A stretch of DNA of 64,000 bases. Source: Maratus speciosus (lineage: Eukaryota > Arthropoda > Arachnida > Araneae > Salticidae). The translations under genes were made by a program, and so were the position numbers. Below, in pieces: positions 1 through 11,171 of this stretch. Numbering within the stretch: the first letter of the stretch is position 1; each line of letters starts with the position of its first letter. The notes beneath the pieces were generated by a model. That model saw only the letters and a program-made list of their open reading frames with translations. It ran no database searches and was not told the origin of the DNA. The stretch spans positions 74,589,974-74,653,973 of the forward strand of contig OZ010796.1 of assembly GCA_963932465.1 (NCBI GenBank). Reading direction: 5' to 3'.

Positions 1-668
1 TTAAAATATAGCTAAATTAAAATCTAGTGAAACATGTGATAAAGAACCTGCCTATGACGGAACCCTGTTTTAAACTGAAAAACGTGTTGATCCATGCAAA
101 ATTAATATACTAATACGTAATAAAAGAAGAATATATAATACATTTATACTTGCTAAGAAGGGAACTTGTCTATAACTTTTTCCCCCCTTTTCTATGCAAT
201 TCCGTCTTAGAAGATTTTACTATGTAGCATTTTTCAGATTTTTAACACTTCAATACATAGAATATGGATTAACAATATTAATGATAACTGAAACATTTAC
301 ATACAAGAAATATTTTCATTAAAAAAATAAATATTACAGCCTGCAGCACTTCTATAAAAATGAAGATTATAAACATAAAAAAAAAGTTAAGATAAATATT
401 TTTGGTCAGAACTCCTCGTACAAGTGAAATTTTTAGCCAAATCGACGTAAAAATCAATATTTTGTAAAAATTCACTCGGGCCAAGAACTTTTTTTCAGGC
501 CGGGCCAAACTCTTAAGTTTTTTACCTGGCCGGGCCAATATTTTTTTTCTACGGGCTGGGCCAACCTCGGACCAAACTTTTAATTTTTGTATCAGGCCGG
601 GCTGAATTTCTTTTTCTATGAGTCTGGCCGGGCCCGGGCCTGGAAATTTCTTCCCGTGCAGACCTCTA
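1..668. mobile_element. Partial hAT-like element, GC-arm family
   Basis: The right end reads CCCGTGCAGACCTCTA (653-668), the same terminus as the complete element at 15378-16690. Before it, 480-660 carries repeated GGCCGGGCC blocks separated by T-rich spacers. Positions 1-280 match 53030-53290 in inverted orientation, so this is a second copy of the 52841-53659 family. The other end lies outside the window and the TSD cannot be tested. The open frame on the minus strand here is only the GC-rich arm read as Arg/Pro/Gly repeats. Confidence 0.7.
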
Positions 669-810
669 GCAGAAACTACTAATTGTTTAAACAAAATTTA
701 CAAATTGTTGAACACCAAAATATTTATTTCATGGTTAAGTGTTGCTTGATGCCCTTATTTTTCTTAATTAGAATATGTTTGTTAACATGCTAAACATTTT
801 GCAGATATGT

Positions 811-1393
811 ATTTTAGGATTTTGTGGATTTCTCGTCATTGTTTTGTTTACATTTTTTAAACAGTAATTTGAATGTAATAATGTAATTGAAATTATAATA
901 TGAATGCTTGCATTGTAGTAAAATATTAAAAACTAAGATAATTTTTTAAATGTTTACGTTATTAAAACTAAAGGTCAAGTAAATAATTAATAATGTATAA
1001 TAAAGGTAAGATACATTTATCTTCAATTACTTAATGAAACTTTCCTATTAAAGGTACCCTATTAATTCACATCAAAATCATGAAGTAAGGAAATTTTACT
1101 TCAGGTTTCATCAGTCTCAGTAACCAAAAAAGTTTGATTACTATATAAATTATATATTTGGTAAAAAGATTGTGATTACCAGTGACATCAGCAATATCTT
1201 GATTTATTTCAGAAATAAATTTATACTTCCTTCACGAAAAACCATGAGTTCAGTCATGTTATTGAGAATCACATATTGAAATACATACAGAATGATATAA
1301 AACTAAAAATTTCTGTAATTTCATCCTTACATTTGAACTGAAAGTTTCATTGTTTACATCTGTGGTGATGTGTAGATTTGAGGGAGTCTACTG
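811..1393. mobile_element. Tigger-like MITE, CAGTAGACTCC family, copy 1, left end lost
   Basis: The right terminus is GGGAGTCTACTG followed by TA (1394-1395). The body aligns with the copies at 2126-2774 and 7040-7724 (TTTGTTTACATTTTTTAAACAG near the left, TTGTTTACATCTGTG near the right, sharing long stretches). The left TIR is degraded. pogo/Tigger affinity is inferred from the CAGTAGWC terminus and TA duplication. Confidence 0.7.
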
Positions 1394-1395
1394 TA

Positions 1396-1833
1396 CACAC
1401 TTTTAGCATCAGGTTCCATCCATTTTGTCTAACCAAGATGAAATTCTTCAGCACATGAGTCACGATTAAATACAAATTGCTTTGACATATTTTAATAATA
1501 ACAATAACTTATTCTTTATATGTATTAGAATACACTTCCTCTAATCCGCACAAGTTGGGACCAAGGGTTTTGCAGATTATAGGTCATTTCTTTGTTTACA
1601 TTCTAATATTTGGAATTTATCAACAAATATAGTACTAACCATACTGCAAATAAATAATACAGAAATGAAAGAAAATGCTTTTTTTATATATAAAAAACTA
1701 TATACAATATTAGGAAAACATTTAAATGATATAATAATGCAAAATTAATTTAAAACATTTCTACTATTTTTAAATTTATACAAATATTGCAGTGATAAAG
1801 TTACTTTATAGCTCTTAATTTATGCTATGAAGT
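1396..1833. other. No gene seen; contains a MITE left-end fragment
   Basis: About 1535-1640 repeats the left end of the CAGTAGACTCC family (CCTCTAATCCGCACAAG, TTGGGACCAAGGG). The rest is A/T-rich sequence without a supported feature. Confidence 0.4.
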
Positions 1834-1977
1834 TTAATCTTGAAACCTTTTAAGAGTCAGGATTTCTTGATCAGTACTAACAAAAGTTTGTTTTTCTAAA
1901 AAACTATGATATTTATCCTCAAGAGCTAACCCTTCTTTGAAAGCAATTTTATCTTTTATATAGTCAGTGAATATATT
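1834..1977 (-). CDS. Candidate terminal coding exon of an unidentified gene
   Basis: On the minus strand a 3' splice-like sequence, GACTGCTGTATTCAG (CAG at 1980-1978), opens a 47-codon frame ending in TAA at 1834. The peptide begins NIFTDYIKDKIAFKEG and ends ILTLKRFQD; it is rich in Lys, Glu and Asp and has the balanced composition of a coding exon rather than of the surrounding poly-A/T shadows. Only phase 0 is open: entering in phase 1 gives a stop after three residues. It could be the C-terminal exon of the membrane-protein gene at 8971-9987, about 7 kb downstream on the same strand, but that exon ends in phase 1, so at least one intervening exon would be needed. No clear poly(A) signal was identified. 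I do not recognise the family; a chance open frame is possible. Confidence 0.4.
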   Translation of the reverse strand, partial: NIFTDYIKDKIAFKEGLALEDKYHSFLEKQTFVSTDQEILTLKRFQD

Positions 1978-2125
1978 CTGAATACAGCAGTCTAATAGAT
2001 ATTTACAAGATAGACAGAACATTTGCTTCTAATGAATGCATAAAACTTAAAAATAATTGTATGAGAGACGGCTGAAATACTCTTTACAGCACACTTAAGA
2101 AGAACAGAGTTCGATTTTCCTGATA

Positions 2126-2774
2126 CAGTAACCTCCCTCAAATCTACACATCTTGGGATCAGAGGTTGTATGGATTTTAGAATTTTGCTGATTTTTGGTC
2201 ATTACTTTGTTTACATTTTTAAATAGTAATTTGAATATAATAAAGCAATCGAGATTATAATGAATACTTACAATATAATAAAAGTAATAAACTAAAATAA
2301 TAAAAATTTTCATAATTTTAAAAATGATTAAAATATTAAAAGTAAAGGTCAAGTAAATAATAATGTATAATTAAATATGCATAATAAAGACGAAATACAT
2401 TTTCACTAAATTATTCAATGAAACTTGCCTCATAAAGATACCTTACTAATTCACATCAAAACCATAAAATAAAGAAGTTTATTTCAGGTTTAGCCAGACT
2501 TAATAACCAAAAAAGCTTGATTAATACATAAATATATTTGGTAAAAAGATTATAATTACCAGTAATATCTTGAATTTTTTCAGAAATTTATACCTCCTTC
2601 ATGAAAAAGCATGAGTTCAGCAATATTAACAAGAATTGCATATTAAAATACATTCAGAATTGATATTAAAAAAAAAAAGTCTGTAATTTTGTCCCTACAT
2701 CTGAACTGAAAGTTTCATTGTTTACATCTGTGATGATGTGCAAATTTTAGGGTTGTGGATTTGAGGGACTCCTG
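2126..2774. mobile_element. Tigger-like MITE, CAGTAGACTCC family, copy 2
   Basis: Starts CAGTAACCTCCCTCAAATC after TA (2124-2125) and ends GATTTGAGGGACTCCTG before TA (2775-2776), giving a 649-bp element with inverted ends and a TA TSD. It has no coding capacity. The open frames across it are shadows. Confidence 0.8.
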
Positions 2775-3219
2775 TACCCTGTACTGCAATTTCAAATCCT
2801 TAGAATATGGAAAATTTCTAAATTTTCCTGAATTTTTCTCAGAAATTTCAAATTTCAGACATTCTTGTGTTTTGTATGTGAAATCCTATAAGTGTTGTAT
2901 TTTTAATTTTTATTTGTTGCTAAATAATCAACTTGATTCAATGACTGAGAAAACCATACAAAAAGTTTTGTTAGCCCTTCAGTAGACTTCAGTGTTAGCT
3001 GTTTTTTTTAACATGTGATACAGTAGCTTTTATCACCTCTTTAAGTAGATTAAGAAAATTATTCAGGAAATATAATTTAAAATTCAGGGGTCGATGCCGA
3101 GATTTTTTTTCTTGGGGGCAACACTTTGTGAAAAGTAAAAGTTATTTTTGTGAAAAGTAACATTTTGTAACAAAATATAAAATCCAGTTACTGAAAACTG
3201 AATCAAGTATTTATTAATA

Positions 3220-4105
3220 CAGTAGACTTCCTCAAATCTGCAACCCTAAAGTCTGCAAATACCTGAAATCCACACATCATCGCAGATGTAAACAATGAAA
3301 CATTCAGTTCAGATGTAGAGGCAAAATTACAGAATTTTTTAGTTTTATATCATTCCTTTTGTATTTTAATATGTAATTCTCTATAATATGACTGAACTCA
3401 TGGTTTTTCATGAAGGAAGTACAATTTATTTCTGGGTAAAAAAAAAAAAGATATTGCTGATATATTTGGTAATCATAATCTTTTTATGTATTAATCGAGA
3501 TTTTTTGGTTATTAAGACTGGTTAAAACTAGAACCGCCGGAAATTTTACTGAAGTGTTATAAAAATATTTTACACCGGAAATTTTAATTGAAACTACTTA
3601 ACTTATTTCTCCGTGGTACATTTTAAACTTATTTTAGAAAGACATTTCTCATGATAATCGAAATATTTTTATTTGTTAGCGGCCAAAGTGATCGCTAGGG
3701 CGGTTCTAGTGTTAACCCTGAAATAAAACTTTCTTACTTTATGATTTCGATGTTAATTAATAGAGTACCACTATGAGGCAAGTTTCATTCAAGAATTCAA
3801 GGAAAATGTATCTTATCTTTATTATGCAGGTTTAATTATACATTATTAATTATTTACTTGACCTTTACTTTTAATAATTTAATCATTTTTTAAATTATCT
3901 TACTTCTTATCATTTTAGTTTATTACTTTACTTAATTATTCTAATATTTTACTATATTGCAAGCATTTATTAGAATTTTGATTGCATTATTACATTCAAA
4001 TTACTGTTTAAAAAGTGTAAACAAAGCAATGACCAGAGATCCACAAAATTCTAAAATCCGCACAACCTGTGGTCCCAAGCTGTGTGGATTTGAGGGAGTC
4101 TACTG
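3220..4105. mobile_element. Tigger-like MITE, CAGTAGACTCC family, copy 3 (inverted, interrupted)
   Basis: Left CAGTAGACTTCCTCAAATC after TA (3218-3219); right GATTTGAGGGAGTCTACTG before TA (4106-4107). Its orientation is opposite to copies 2 and 4. It is longer than its relatives because a 186-bp TTAA element sits at 3526-3711. Confidence 0.85.
3526..3711. mobile_element. TTAA-flanked MITE (piggyBac-like), inserted in MITE copy 3
   Basis: TTAA (3522-3525) and TTAA (3712-3715) flank inverted ends AACTAGAACCGCC and GGCGGTTCTAGTG. The sister MITE at 7040-7724 keeps the uninterrupted target (TTTAGCCAGTCTTAATAAC in the other orientation), a paralogous empty site. Confidence 0.85.
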
Positions 4106-4811
4106 TAATAACTTATTTAAGTCCTTCTGCTAAAGTTTTTCTTTCTATACTTGGGGAAGGACCAAGAAGATAGTAAGGTGAAAGCCTGATACTGCCTATT
4201 TACATCCCCTGGCTTAATAGGGTTGCAACATCTGGCGATGTAGCACTCATTTCGGCGACATAAAATTAATTTTGAATTGCGTTTGCAAAAAACCTTATTT
4301 CAAAGATTTTTTTTCGACATTCTTTGAAAAATTAAATACAATTGGTTATTTGCAATTTATCACCAAGGCATATTTTTTAAATTAGAATAAAATACACTAT
4401 TTTCCAAGAACTTTTCAACTTTGACAGTAATCTTGAAAATTAAAATAAATTGAAAGGAAAAAAATAAACATATTGTTGCGGTTTAACATCACCTATAATT
4501 TATTTACCACCTATAATTTTATTATTTTGTAAGGGAGTCATAATTGTTTCGTGGAGAAATGTTTTTTAGAACTAATACAAATGTGTTTCTAATCAGGTTT
4601 AAAATTATATGTATGTAACACGTAACAGGTATCTACTACATCACACAAATTCACATTTGTATTTTATATAAAGTCTTTTCATTCCCAAAAAAAAAAAAAA
4701 AAAGAAAGAAGGAAAGAAAGAAAACAAGAAAGAAAGAAAAAAGGACAATTGAACAGTAATTTCATTTTTGTTAGAGAGGGCCACCCTTCCTGAAACCCCG
4801 TTTAAGATATA

Positions 4812-5438
4812 CTGTCCGACCTCATTATCCCGACACCCGGTTTTTCCCGTCATTCTGCTTATCATGTCAGTTTTTCAAAGTCCCGATTTTCTGTATATAA
4901 TTTTAATGTAAACTCCAGATTTTATGTCATTGAATAATTTGCAACTCCCTATATCCCGAAGGTTTAGGAAAATTGTCCATTTTCCAAAAAGCAAGTAGTC
5001 ATAAATCTGATTTTTATTCTTTTCAATTTTGTTTTTGCATTTATTTTGTTAAATAATAATGTTTTATTGCTTAACCCCTTGAGGAGCGGTGGGATATATT
5101 TTATCACACCTACGATTAATGAAGATTTGCACCTGAAAAATTATGAAATTTTACTTTTCTAACTTTGATGGAAAAAAAGTTGTAAAATTGCTTTTCCTTA
5201 TTTTCAAATAAAATTTTTCTAAATTTCCAGTGGGAATTCTGCATTGCACAAACGTAATTGTTTCACCTTCAAGGGGTTAAAACTGCAAGAACAGTTATGA
5301 ATTTAGAATTGTGTTAAATTAATTAAAAATGCAGCTTTTTATAAACATATTTTTCTCCGACACCGGTTACCATGACACTCCGCTTATGATGACACTTTTT
5401 TCTGGTCATTAGAGTGTCCGGATAACGAGATTCGACTG
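4812..5438. mobile_element. Tigger-like MITE with diverged ends
   Basis: Left CTGTCCGACCTCATTATCC after TA (4810-4811). The right end, read inverted, is CAGTCGAATCTCGTTATCC, before TA (5439-5440). The pattern is typical of pogo/Tigger termini. It contains the nested TTAA element at 5075-5276. Confidence 0.75.
5075..5276. mobile_element. TTAA-flanked MITE, CCCCTTGARG family
   Basis: TTAA at 5071-5074 and 5277-5280; ends CCCCTTGAGG and CCTTCAAGGGG. The interior matches 57848-57890 plus 58320-58508, the interrupted second copy. Confidence 0.85.
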
Positions 5439-5440
5439 TA

Positions 5441-6308
5441 TTTAAAAATTTTGTACGTAAGAAGGAAAACAAATCTAAAGGGAAACAAATTATAGCATGT
5501 ATGAGTATACACTATAAAAATATGTAAAATAAACTTTTAAGCTTATTTTTACTATCAATATTTTCCCTTTATTTTTAATTCAATCTCATATTCATGCCAA
5601 AACTTCTGTACTACATTAGCATGATTATGCAACTTTTTTTCTAATATTGCCTATAACCATAAAAATTCCTGTGCAAGACAATTTTTAAAACATATGAAAT
5701 AAAAACTAACTTAGGAATTTAACAATTAAATAATATTTAATATTCAGAAATAAATTTATCAGGATTTAAAGAGAAAAGAGAAAAAAAAATAAATAAAACA
5801 AAAAAGCATTAAACAGTAAAGTTTTTAACAGTTCTTATTTTTTTTTCAAGGATTTAGAGCCCTCCCCTCCCCCCCTTGCATATGCCTATGTTTCTGTTAA
5901 AAATAATTCGAATTTGCCAGTAGAAAAATTCATATTCGAACGGAATAACTTTCTTCAACTTTTTTATTTACAACCTCAGCATTATAAATAAACACCTTTC
6001 TATTCCTTTTATTTTGCATTTTTTATTCTTTTAAATATTTTATTGTCATGCTTGGTATCCATTTGGGTTAAAATTTTCTGATACGTTCAAATCCACAAAA
6101 ATTGTTTCAGTATTTTAAAAAGTTTCAAAAATAAAAAATATGTATTGCAGATTAAAAACCGCAATCTTAGAGTAATTATCTGTTAACACACTGGAAATTG
6201 GGGAGACGTTATCTCTAATAGGTTTGCAATCTCTGTACAACACATGTACATTAGCGCCAAAATTTCGCCAAAGCGAATAAATACATTTTTATATAAATTT
6301 AATATATA
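5441..6308. other. AT-rich spacer, no gene seen
   Basis: Contains poly-A/T tracts and a short pyrimidine-rich CCCTCCCCTCCCCCCC stretch near 5860. No open frame, RNA gene or terminal repeat is supported. Confidence 0.4.
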
Positions 6309-6814
6309 CAGTAGAAGATCTTTATAACGCAAACCTAAAAACGCAAGGTTGTGCGTTATATAGAATTTTGCGTTATATGGGTCACATCATTAAATTCACC
6401 TTGTAAACATGGCCAAATATGTCTGAAACACATCAAAATACATTAGAATATCTTTATACTGCATTCTTGTTACCAAGAGTTATCCAAATTATAAGTTTTT
6501 GCATGATATAGGTCAGACATTGTTAAATTTACTTTATAAACATGATCCAAATATAACTGACACAACCATCCCTTATATTAGACATTTTTGAAAATGTTTA
6601 TTGTAATAATAGCATTTTTTCAGTAAAAAGGTCTTAAGTTAGACGATAAAGTTGAACTAATGTATCAAATTTAGTCCCCTAGAGAGTAGCAATATTTTAC
6701 AATGTGAAAATGCAGGTGCTTTTTAACTGCAAAAATCATTGTTTACATCTGAGAAGTTGTGCGTTATATGGAGAATTGCGTTATATAGAATTGCGTTATA
6801 AAGATCTTCTACTG
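6309..6814. mobile_element. Tigger-like MITE, CAGTAGAAGATC family
   Basis: The first 20 bases, CAGTAGAAGATCTTTATAAC, recur inverted at the right end; the TIR is 24 bp and perfect. TA lies at 6307-6308 and 6815-6816. Just inside, TTGCGTTATATAGAA-type motifs are repeated, like subterminal transposase sites. Confidence 0.88.
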
Positions 6815-7039
6815 TACATATCATAATAGTGACAAATTTCAACTTAAATCAGTTTCATTTAGTCAATAAATCGCTTTTGCATTAAAATTTTGGAAGAAAA
6901 AACAGATATCGGGTGAGATTTTATTAAAATAGTCAACGCACTTCTTCTTGTCGCGGAAGTATAACGATCGCAGTATATTCAATACTATCAAGTTCCTCGT
7001 TCCTTAAGTATAGTGAACTTATTTTATTTTAAAACCTAA

Positions 7040-7724
7040 TGCTCCCTTAAATTCGCACAGCTTGGGACTAGAGGTTGTGCATATTTTAGAATTTTCCAGA
7101 TTTCTGGTCATTGCTTTTTTTGCATTTTTTAAACAGTAATTTGAATGTAATAATGCAATCAAAATTATAATCAATGCTTGCAATATAGTAAAATATTAAA
7201 ATAATTAAGTAAAGTAACAAACTAAAATGATAAAAAGTAAGATATTTTAAAAATGATTAAATTATTAAAAGTAAAGATCAAGTAATTAATTAATAATGTC
7301 TATAATTAAATATGCACAATAAAGATGAGATACATTTTCCGTGAATTATTCAATGAAACTTTCCTCATAAAGGTAACCTATTAATTCACATAAAAATCAT
7401 AAATTAAAGAAGTTTTATTTCAGGTTTAGCCAGTCTTAATAACGGAAAAAGCTTGATTAATACATAAATATATTTGGTAAAAAAATTGTGATTACCAGTG
7501 ATATCAGCAATATCTTGATTTTTTTTCACAGGAAAATTTACACCATCATAAAAAAAACCACGAGTTCAGTCATATTAACAAGAATTACATATTACAATGT
7601 ATACGGAATGATATAAAAATAAAAGATTCTGTAATTTTGCCCCTACATTTTAACTGAAAGTTTCATTGTTTACATCTGTGATGATGTGCTGATTTTAGGG
7701 ATGCAGATTTAAGGAAGTCTACCG
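7040..7724. mobile_element. Tigger-like MITE, CAGTAGACTCC family, copy 4
   Basis: Diverged left end (GCTCCCTTAAATTCGCACAG) and right end GATTTAAGGAAGTCTACCG before TA. It is collinear with copy 2. Confidence 0.7.
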
Positions 7725-7845
7725 TATAAAAATAATGAAGAGTAAGTTTTTATGGAATAGAATTTTGTGAAGGAGCCTATTTTATTAAAAGGAATTTTGT
7801 GAAGGGGCGCTAAATAGGCCCAAATTTTGCCAGGATTGACCCCTG

Positions 7846-8083
7846 AGGGTCATCCATTAATCATATCACATTTCAAAACTGGGGGTTCTAAAAGTATGAC
7901 AGTGGAAAGGAGTGTGTTAACACTTTGTGATATAATGTTTATTAAGAAATACACATTTTCATTTAGATTAGTATGAAATACAATTTTTTTTTTTTGTCTT
8001 TGAATTGCAGCAGTTTGGAGTGAAACTCCACAAGATTTTAATGCCTTTATCGTATTTAATTCAATAGATAATAGATTGTATAC
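7846..8083. other. Unique AT-rich sequence
   Basis: No repeat match was noticed. It lies downstream, in the transcriptional sense, of the micro-exon candidate and may be intronic. Confidence 0.4.
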
Positions 8084-8107
8084 CTTTTTCCCACAGGTAC
8101 AGTGTGG
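8084..8107 (-). CDS. Candidate 24-nt micro-exon following the transmembrane exon
   Basis: On the minus strand a long T tract and ACAATTTTGTAG precede 24 nt that end at AAAAAG|GTATAC. The exon at 8971-9987 ends in phase 1; joined to it, this stretch adds TTLYLWEK and leaves in phase 1 again, so the frame is kept. An aromatic/basic stretch is what one expects just after a transmembrane helix. The segment lies in non-repetitive DNA. Against it, the exon is very short and the GTATAC donor is mediocre, so chance is a real alternative. Confidence 0.3.
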
Positions 8108-8504
8108 CTACAAAATTGTAAAAAAAAAAGTTCTTCGTAATTTTCCTTATTTCCATCATTAATGATACACATACGATACTTTTTAATGTATGCTGCTTAC
8201 TTGCAAAACACATGTATTCAGCTTGCTAGTAACTCATTTGGGAGAAAAACACAAAAATTGCACAATATTCATAAAGTATTAGTTGATAGTTTTCTAAATC
8301 CAAACTCAAAATTTAGCCTTACAACTTCATGCAGTGGCTAATGGATATAGGATGACCAAAAAATTTCCTCATTTTTTGAAAAATGTTCAACTCTAAGACA
8401 TAGGTATATTTAACAGAATAGCTAATTGGAATAAGCTGGCCACATCATCAGGTTATGCTAATGTATCATTAAAATTTTCAAAAACATGTTAATTGACTTC
8501 AATA
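8108..8504. other. Non-repetitive AT-rich sequence, probable intron
   Basis: No TIRs, tandem units or long frames. It lies between the transmembrane exon and the micro-exon candidate on the minus strand. Confidence 0.4.
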
Positions 8505-8957
8505 CAGTAGACTCCCTCAAATCCGCACAGCTTGGGACCAGAGGATGTGCAGATTTTAGAATTTTGCAGATTTATGGTCATTGATTTGTTTACATTTTTG
8601 AAATATTAATTTGATTGGTAGTTAAGCAAGGGGATTATAATGAATGCTTACAATAAAGTGAAACATTCAAATAAGTAAAATATTAAAATAATTTATTAGT
8701 TTAAACGTAAGTAATTATTAAAATAATTGTGTAAAATAAAAGTTTAGAAAAATATTAAATTATTACTGTTGAAATCGATTCAATTCGATTCCAAAAGTCC
8801 TATGCTGCCATCTAGTGGTAAAGCGATCGTAAGATCGATACGTTATCATATAGATATGCTAATTTATATAAAATTCAAAAGTAATGTAAATTTATTTAGT
8901 AATAAATCAGCTATAATAACCAAAAGAGAATGATTAACAAAAAATTTAGTAAAAAAA
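8505..8957. mobile_element. Tigger-like MITE, subfamily B, copy truncated next to an exon
   Basis: Starts CAGTAGACTCCCTCAAATCC after TA (8503-8504) and follows the copies at 27479-28232 and 29998-30778 until about 8957, where similarity stops. The exon boundary is at 8971, so the remnant ends roughly a dozen bases from a splice donor. It carries CTGCCATCTAGTGG at 8805-8818. Confidence 0.8.
8805..8818 (-). promoter_or_regulatory. CTCF-like motif in MITE subfamily B
   Basis: The minus strand reads CCACTAGATGGCAG, a complete match to the vertebrate CTCF core consensus CCASYAGRKGGCRS. The same 14-mer is at 27780-27793. Binding is not shown by sequence alone. Confidence 0.4.
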
Positions 8958-8970
8958 TTTCATAACTTAC

Positions 8971-9987
8971 TTGATAAAAGAGTCACACATATAAGAACAG
9001 CTATCACAATCCCAGCAACAGTCCCTGAAGACAGTCTTTTTTCAGAATCTGTTGATGGCAGTGAGTTAGTAACATTTTCATCACCAATTATGGATGGAAA
9101 TATACTTGTAGACACTATCGCAGTAGTCAAATTAATACGACTCACATAATCAATATATACATGGGTGTTTGACTGAACAGAACTCGGAGTTGTGTGTTCT
9201 GACAGCAAAGTTGTTGTTTCGGGTGACACAACAGAAGAGTTGTAACCAGAATAATCATGACTAGGCACATCGTTGACTATGTCAGTATCCAGTTTCAAGG
9301 AGGAATTTTCAATGCTGCTCTCATTAAATTCAGTAACTGGTACTTCATAGCTCAAAACAGCATCGGATGAAACAGACACTAAATTGTCACTGGCATCAGT
9401 AAAGTTGTTTTTAATTTGCTGATGTAAATTATTAGTTTTATCATTCTGGTTGTGGGTTTCAAATATTTTTTCCAGTTTATCACTAGATTCTCCGCTTGTT
9501 ACACCAGAAGATGCTTCTTCACTGGCAACTGAATCTAAATAACGCATATCTCGATATGGTTTTAGTGTATCCTTTTCCGAAGCATGCAAGATTGGAAAAG
9601 ATTCCTCTTGAAAATTAACTGGGCTAGGATTTTGAGCGGGAGTTTGAAAAAGCTTGTGCTCGGAAAATGTTGATGAAGGCACTTTCATACCAGCATTTAA
9701 ACTAAGTAGAGAATAAGCGATATCAGGTTGTGAATATTTTACTACGTCTATTGCATCAGAAGCTTCTATTTTGAAAACATCATCACCAGGCATTGATGGT
9801 GGCTGAACATAAATAGGATTTTTATGCTTCACTTGGAAATCAGAATCTAAATATCCCATTGCATAACGAGTTTGGTGAGGAATAGAGTATTGTTTCAAAG
9901 TGGCTGGCCTTACATTATGTAATACTGATTCTGCTTTTGCATTAACTTTGACAGGAACAAAAGAAATGAAAATTCCATATATCAGAA
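8971..9987 (-). CDS. Internal exon of a type I transmembrane, Ser/Thr-rich glycoprotein
   Basis: This is the clearest host coding exon, 1017 nt. The acceptor is a T tract ending TTCTTTTACAG (CAG at 9990-9988) with CTAAC upstream as a branch-point match. The donor is ATCAA|GTAAGT (GT at 8970-8969). It enters and leaves in phase 1. The frame is open upstream of the first TTG/ATG codons and encodes a hydrophobic stretch, LIYGIFISFVPVKVNA, that fits a signal-peptide core with cleavage after NA, so the initiator Met must be in an upstream exon. The ectodomain of about 300 residues is rich in Ser, Thr and Asp, with NFT, NES, NSS (twice), NLT and NVT sequons, and contains no Cys. Then comes the membrane helix GTVAGIVIAVLICVTLLSS. 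The cytoplasmic tail lies in later exons. I do not recognise the family; mucin- or syndecan-like architecture is a description, not an identification. The TGA just past the donor is intronic read-through. Confidence 0.85.
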
Positions 9988-10706
9988 CTGTAAAAGAAAC
10001 AAAAAAAAAACAGTTAGTTTATGCAGAATATTTATTATCTTATTACTCATTTAAAGATACAGTAAAGCACTGTTTATACATTTCTCATTTATACGGCATT
10101 TCAGAGCGATCCTGATTAATCCCTATCAGGGTTGGTAAAAAAACGGGTTTTTTTCAAAAAAACTAAAAAACCCGTTTTTTTTGGTTTAAACTGGGTTTTT
10201 TAAAATATATTTTCCTATTACATACACATGCATATTTATTGATAAAAATAAACATTGTTGGATATATAAGTAATATAACTTCATTTAAAAATAATTTAAA
10301 TTGAATAATTACAATCAATTATGTAGAAAATTGAAATTATTTAAAAGTTAAACATTTTTAGTAAAAGCTATGTCTTATGGTCCATGAATAAAATGCTCTA
10401 CATAGTGAAACATTGATACCTTGAAAATCTTAATAAACAATCTTTTGATTACTAGTACTATAAATAAATATATGGTGTAGTTTCATAAATATAATATAAT
10501 TTCCCATTGCTATTCAAAATAATTTCTTTGAAATATTTGCAATCTGAGATATCTGATTTTTCTGTTAGAAAACTACATGAACAATTATTATCTTTTATTG
10601 AAAGTAAAGCTTTTTATAAAGAATTCCTGGAATGATTTGAATTTAGCAATAGGGTCTTCAAAAAGTATTGTGTATTGTCATTTAACACTTCCTCAGAAAC
10701 TGCCAC

Positions 10707-10742
<36 letters not shown>

Positions 10743-11171
10743 CGACAGTAAAATAAATAGAAATACCTATTTACCAGCTTTTTAGACTACTGAAAACATT
10801 GATCTTAAAATGGAAAGTAGTTTCATAAAAGTTGTCATCCAATCCACTAAAACATTTAAACATCCATCAGACTTAATACACAGGATTTTTTTTCTAAGCT
10901 ATTTTATTTTAAATGTCTAAACTAAAAATTAATAATATATATTTTTAGGCATTTTTATGAGACTCTTTTCTGTTATGTCTCACATGAACCCTATCTCGAT
11001 TTTTAGCCATTTTTTTGTCAGATCTAAATAGTGGATTCGATTATGCAATAGACAATTTAAATATATCTTATTGCATATTTTAGTTAAAAGTAAACATGTG
11101 CTTCGCTAGCACCCAATTTTTCAATGCCCTCTTATTCGACTTCATATCTTGAGTTTCTTTTTGATTCTTAA

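Larger units (their letters stand above)
3085..7845. mobile_element. Possible hAT element filled with later insertions
   Basis: The left sequence CAGGGGTCGATGCC (3085) and the right sequence GGATTGACCCCTG (ending 7845) are inverted, as in hAT ends. Both are followed inward by similar TTTTGTGAAGGGGC-like sequence. The flanking 8-mers do not match, so this may be two unrelated ends. Everything between is four or five TA- or TTAA-type MITEs. Confidence 0.35.

Noticed and set aside
278..694. 138-codon minus-strand frame
   Set aside because: Half of it is the Arg/Pro/Gly translation of the GGCCGGGCC arms of a hAT element, the rest poly-A/T; no domain.
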